A stretch of DNA of 64,000 nt from Komarekiella atlantica HA4396-MV6 (lineage in GTDB: Bacteria > Cyanobacteriota > Cyanobacteriia > Cyanobacteriales > Nostocaceae), in assembly GCA_019359395.1 (NCBI GenBank), contig JAHHHK010000031.1, positions 1 to 64,000 on the forward strand, written 5' to 3'. Within the stretch, counting starts at the first letter, position 1; every line of letters begins with the position of its first letter. Below the pieces are notes generated by a model, which saw nothing but the letters and a program-made list of their open reading frames with translations, searched no databases and was not told the origin of the DNA. Of this stretch, positions 62,586 to 64,000 are shown in pieces. Both the position numbers and the translations under genes were made by a program.

Positions 62586-62614
62586 CCGTGGATAAGCAGC
62601 GTTCTTATCCACGG
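62586..62614 (-). terminator. Hairpin downstream of katG
   Basis: CCGTGGATAAG, a 7-base loop, then CTTATCCACGG: an 11-bp perfect stem 62 bp after the katG stop on its strand. No T-run follows, so it may be a non-canonical terminator or an RNA-stabilising structure. A smaller stem AACGAGA/TCTCGTT lies at 62535-62551. Confidence 0.45.
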
Positions 62615-62675
62615 TGAGTTCTTCAAAGCGCAGCGATACACCCGTGGAGTACGTTAGTGTTGAGCGCTCAAGACT

Positions 62676-64000
62676 TTAGCGGGTCTGTTCAGCGCCAACG
62701 TCGAAGCGATCAAGCATCATCACCTTGTTCCAGGCTGCGACGAAGTCCTTGACCATCCGCTCGTGACCGTCATCAGCGCCATAGACTTCAGCAATCTGAC
62801 GCAGTTCTGCGTTCGAGCCGAAGATGAGATCGCAGCGGGTTGCGGTGAACTTCGCTGCACCGGTTTCGCGATCGCAGATCTCAAAAAGCATCTCGCGATG
62901 GTCAGCAGGCTTCCACTCGTAGTCCATACTTGTCAGGACACGGAAAAAGTCATTGGTCAAGACACCCGGTCGGTCAGTGAAGCTACCGTGCTTTGAATAG
63001 TCCCAATTCTGATCGAGCGCGCGAAGTCCGCCGACCAGAACCGTCCATTCGGGTGCGGTTAGCGTGAGGAGCTGCGCTCGATCCAGGAAGATCCGCTCCG
63101 GCTTCACCTTATAGCCAACAGCCTCATTGTGATAATTTCTGAAACCGTCCGAAACTGGCTTCAGAAACTCAAAGCTTTCAACATCTGTCAGCTCCTGAGT
63201 CGTATCCATCCGCCCCGGAGTAAACGGGACGGCAACGGTAAGCCCAGCCTCTTGTGCAGCCTTCTCGACCGCAGCACAACCACCGAGGATGATCAGGTCT
63301 GCGATCGAGATTTTTTTGTTGCCCGACTGAGCGCCGTCAAACTCCGCCTGAATTCGCCCAAGAGTCGATAGCACCTCGCCGAGTTCCTGCGGGCGGTTCA
63401 TTTCCCAGTCCTTCTGGGGATTGAGGCGAACGCGCGCTCCATTTGCGCCGCCGCGCTTGTCGGAATGGCGGTGACTCGATGCCGCTGCCCAAGCGGCTGA
63501 CACGAGCGCCGAAACCGAGAGTCTACTCGCTAAAATCCGATCCTTGAGAGACTTGATATCGGCGGCATCAACGACATCATGATTAAGTGCCGGAATTGGA
63601 TCTTGCCAGATTAGATCTTCCTCTGGGATTTCCGGTCCAAGATAGCGCGTTTTCGGACCCATATCCCGATGGATCAGCTTATACCAGGCCCGCGCGAACG
63701 CATCGCTGAAGTAATCGAAGTCACCCAAGAAGCGCTGGCAAATCTCGTGATAGGTCGAATCGACCTTTAAGGCAATGTCCGAAGTCATCATCATTAACGG
63801 GTGCTCAACACCCAGCAGATGAGCGTCGGGTGTCTTCGGCGCATCAGGATTGCTCGGCTTCCACTGAATCGCACCTACTGGACTCTTTGTTTGTTCCCAG
63901 TCGTACTTAAAAAGATTGGTTAGGTAACTGTTGTCCCACTGGGTTGGGTTTGGAGTCCACGATCCTTCGATCCCGTTCGTCATCGTATATTCGGCAAACC
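62676..64000 (-). CDS. katG: Catalase-peroxidase, C-terminal part (runs off the window)
   Basis: About 440 codons visible; the frame is open to the right edge ([20 protein letters not shown]), so the N-terminal heme half with the distal Arg-Trp-His and proximal His is outside. Seen: TSDIALKVD, whose Asp partners the proximal His; [15 protein letters not shown]-type stretch (here [20 protein letters not shown]), [40 protein letters not shown], and the C-terminal domain [20 protein letters not shown] and [19 protein letters not shown]. Length fits a family of about 740. It breaks down hydrogen peroxide. GC-rich. Confidence 0.95.
   Translation of the reverse strand, partial: FAEYTMTNGIEGSWTPNPTQWDNSYLTNLFKYDWEQTKSPVGAIQWKPSNPDAPKTPDAHLLGVEHPLMMMTSDIALKVDSTYHEICQRFLGDFDYFSDAFARAWYKLIHRDMGPKTRYLGPEIPEEDLIWQDPIPALNHDVVDAADIKSLKDRILASRLSVSALVSAAWAAASSHRHSDKRGGANGARVRLNPQKDWEMNRPQELGEVLSTLGRIQAEFDGAQSGNKKISIADLIILGGCAAVEKAAQEAGLTVAVPFTPGRMDTTQELTDVESFEFLKPVSDGFRNYHNEAVGYKVKPERIFLDRAQLLTLTAPEWTVLVGGLRALDQNWDYSKHGSFTDRPGVLTNDFFRVLTSMDYEWKPADHREMLFEICDRETGAAKFTATRCDLIFGSNAELRQIAEVYGADDGHERMVKDFVAAWNKVMMLDRFDVGAEQTR

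Noticed and set aside
1-64000. CRISPR arrays, tRNA or rRNA genes
   Set aside because: No regularly spaced repeats and no recognisable cloverleaf or rRNA blocks were found by eye; a covariance-model scan would be decisive.

Overview
The window looks like a filamentous, probably Nostocales, cyanobacterium. The palindrome GCGATCGC (HIP1) recurs throughout, and several families are cyanobacterial in flavour: a nonribosomal peptide synthetase (NRPS) with a TubC docking domain, PEP-CTERM secretion, an iron-uptake porin fragment, a ScyD/ScyE-like propeller, and a giant Ser/Thr kinase-AAA-GAF-PAS-histidine kinase. No tRNA, rRNA or CRISPR array was seen.

Region 1 (1-9.05 kb, + strand, AT-rich) is the 3' part of an NRPS gene cluster. 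It holds the end of a module whose adenylation code reads as glycine, a terminal TubC-C-A-PCP-TE protein, an MFS exporter and two unrelated Fe(II)/2-oxoglutarate oxygenase-type genes. These could make, hydroxylate and export a peptide whose earlier modules lie to the left. Region 2 (9.07-10.15 kb) is an IS5-like remnant cut by an IS6-family element with a dead transposase.

Region 3 (10.15-51.2 kb, almost all - strand) is an accessory island of small detoxification-type genes: aldo/keto reductase, zinc-type alcohol dehydrogenases (ADH), short-chain dehydrogenases (SDR), MFS exporters, AraC and LysR regulators, RidA, SnoaL/NTF2-fold proteins, alpha/beta hydrolases, glutathione transferase (GST), pirin, cupin, intradiol dioxygenase, isochorismatase, DsbA-like and CPBP proteases. 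It is a mosaic. Genes are duplicated, internally deleted, fused or reduced to fragments, and several breakpoints fall on or beside GCGATCGC-like sites. A mobile cluster (21.4-25.2 kb: ribbon-helix-helix protein, frameshifted tyrosine recombinase, Tn3/IS630/IS4 remnants) and a 162-bp MITE lie inside it. A 16-bp motif (TAAGAATCTGAAAGAA or close) recurs upstream of four transcription units.

Region 4 (51.4-59.2 kb) is a two-gene signalling unit: a 2366-residue kinase and its NarL-type response regulator. Region 5 (59.2-64 kb) holds a group II intron remnant, an unknown protein, two single-strand-binding-like (SSB-like) proteins that may share one function, an oxidoreductase stub, and the C-terminal two thirds of catalase-peroxidase running off the right edge.
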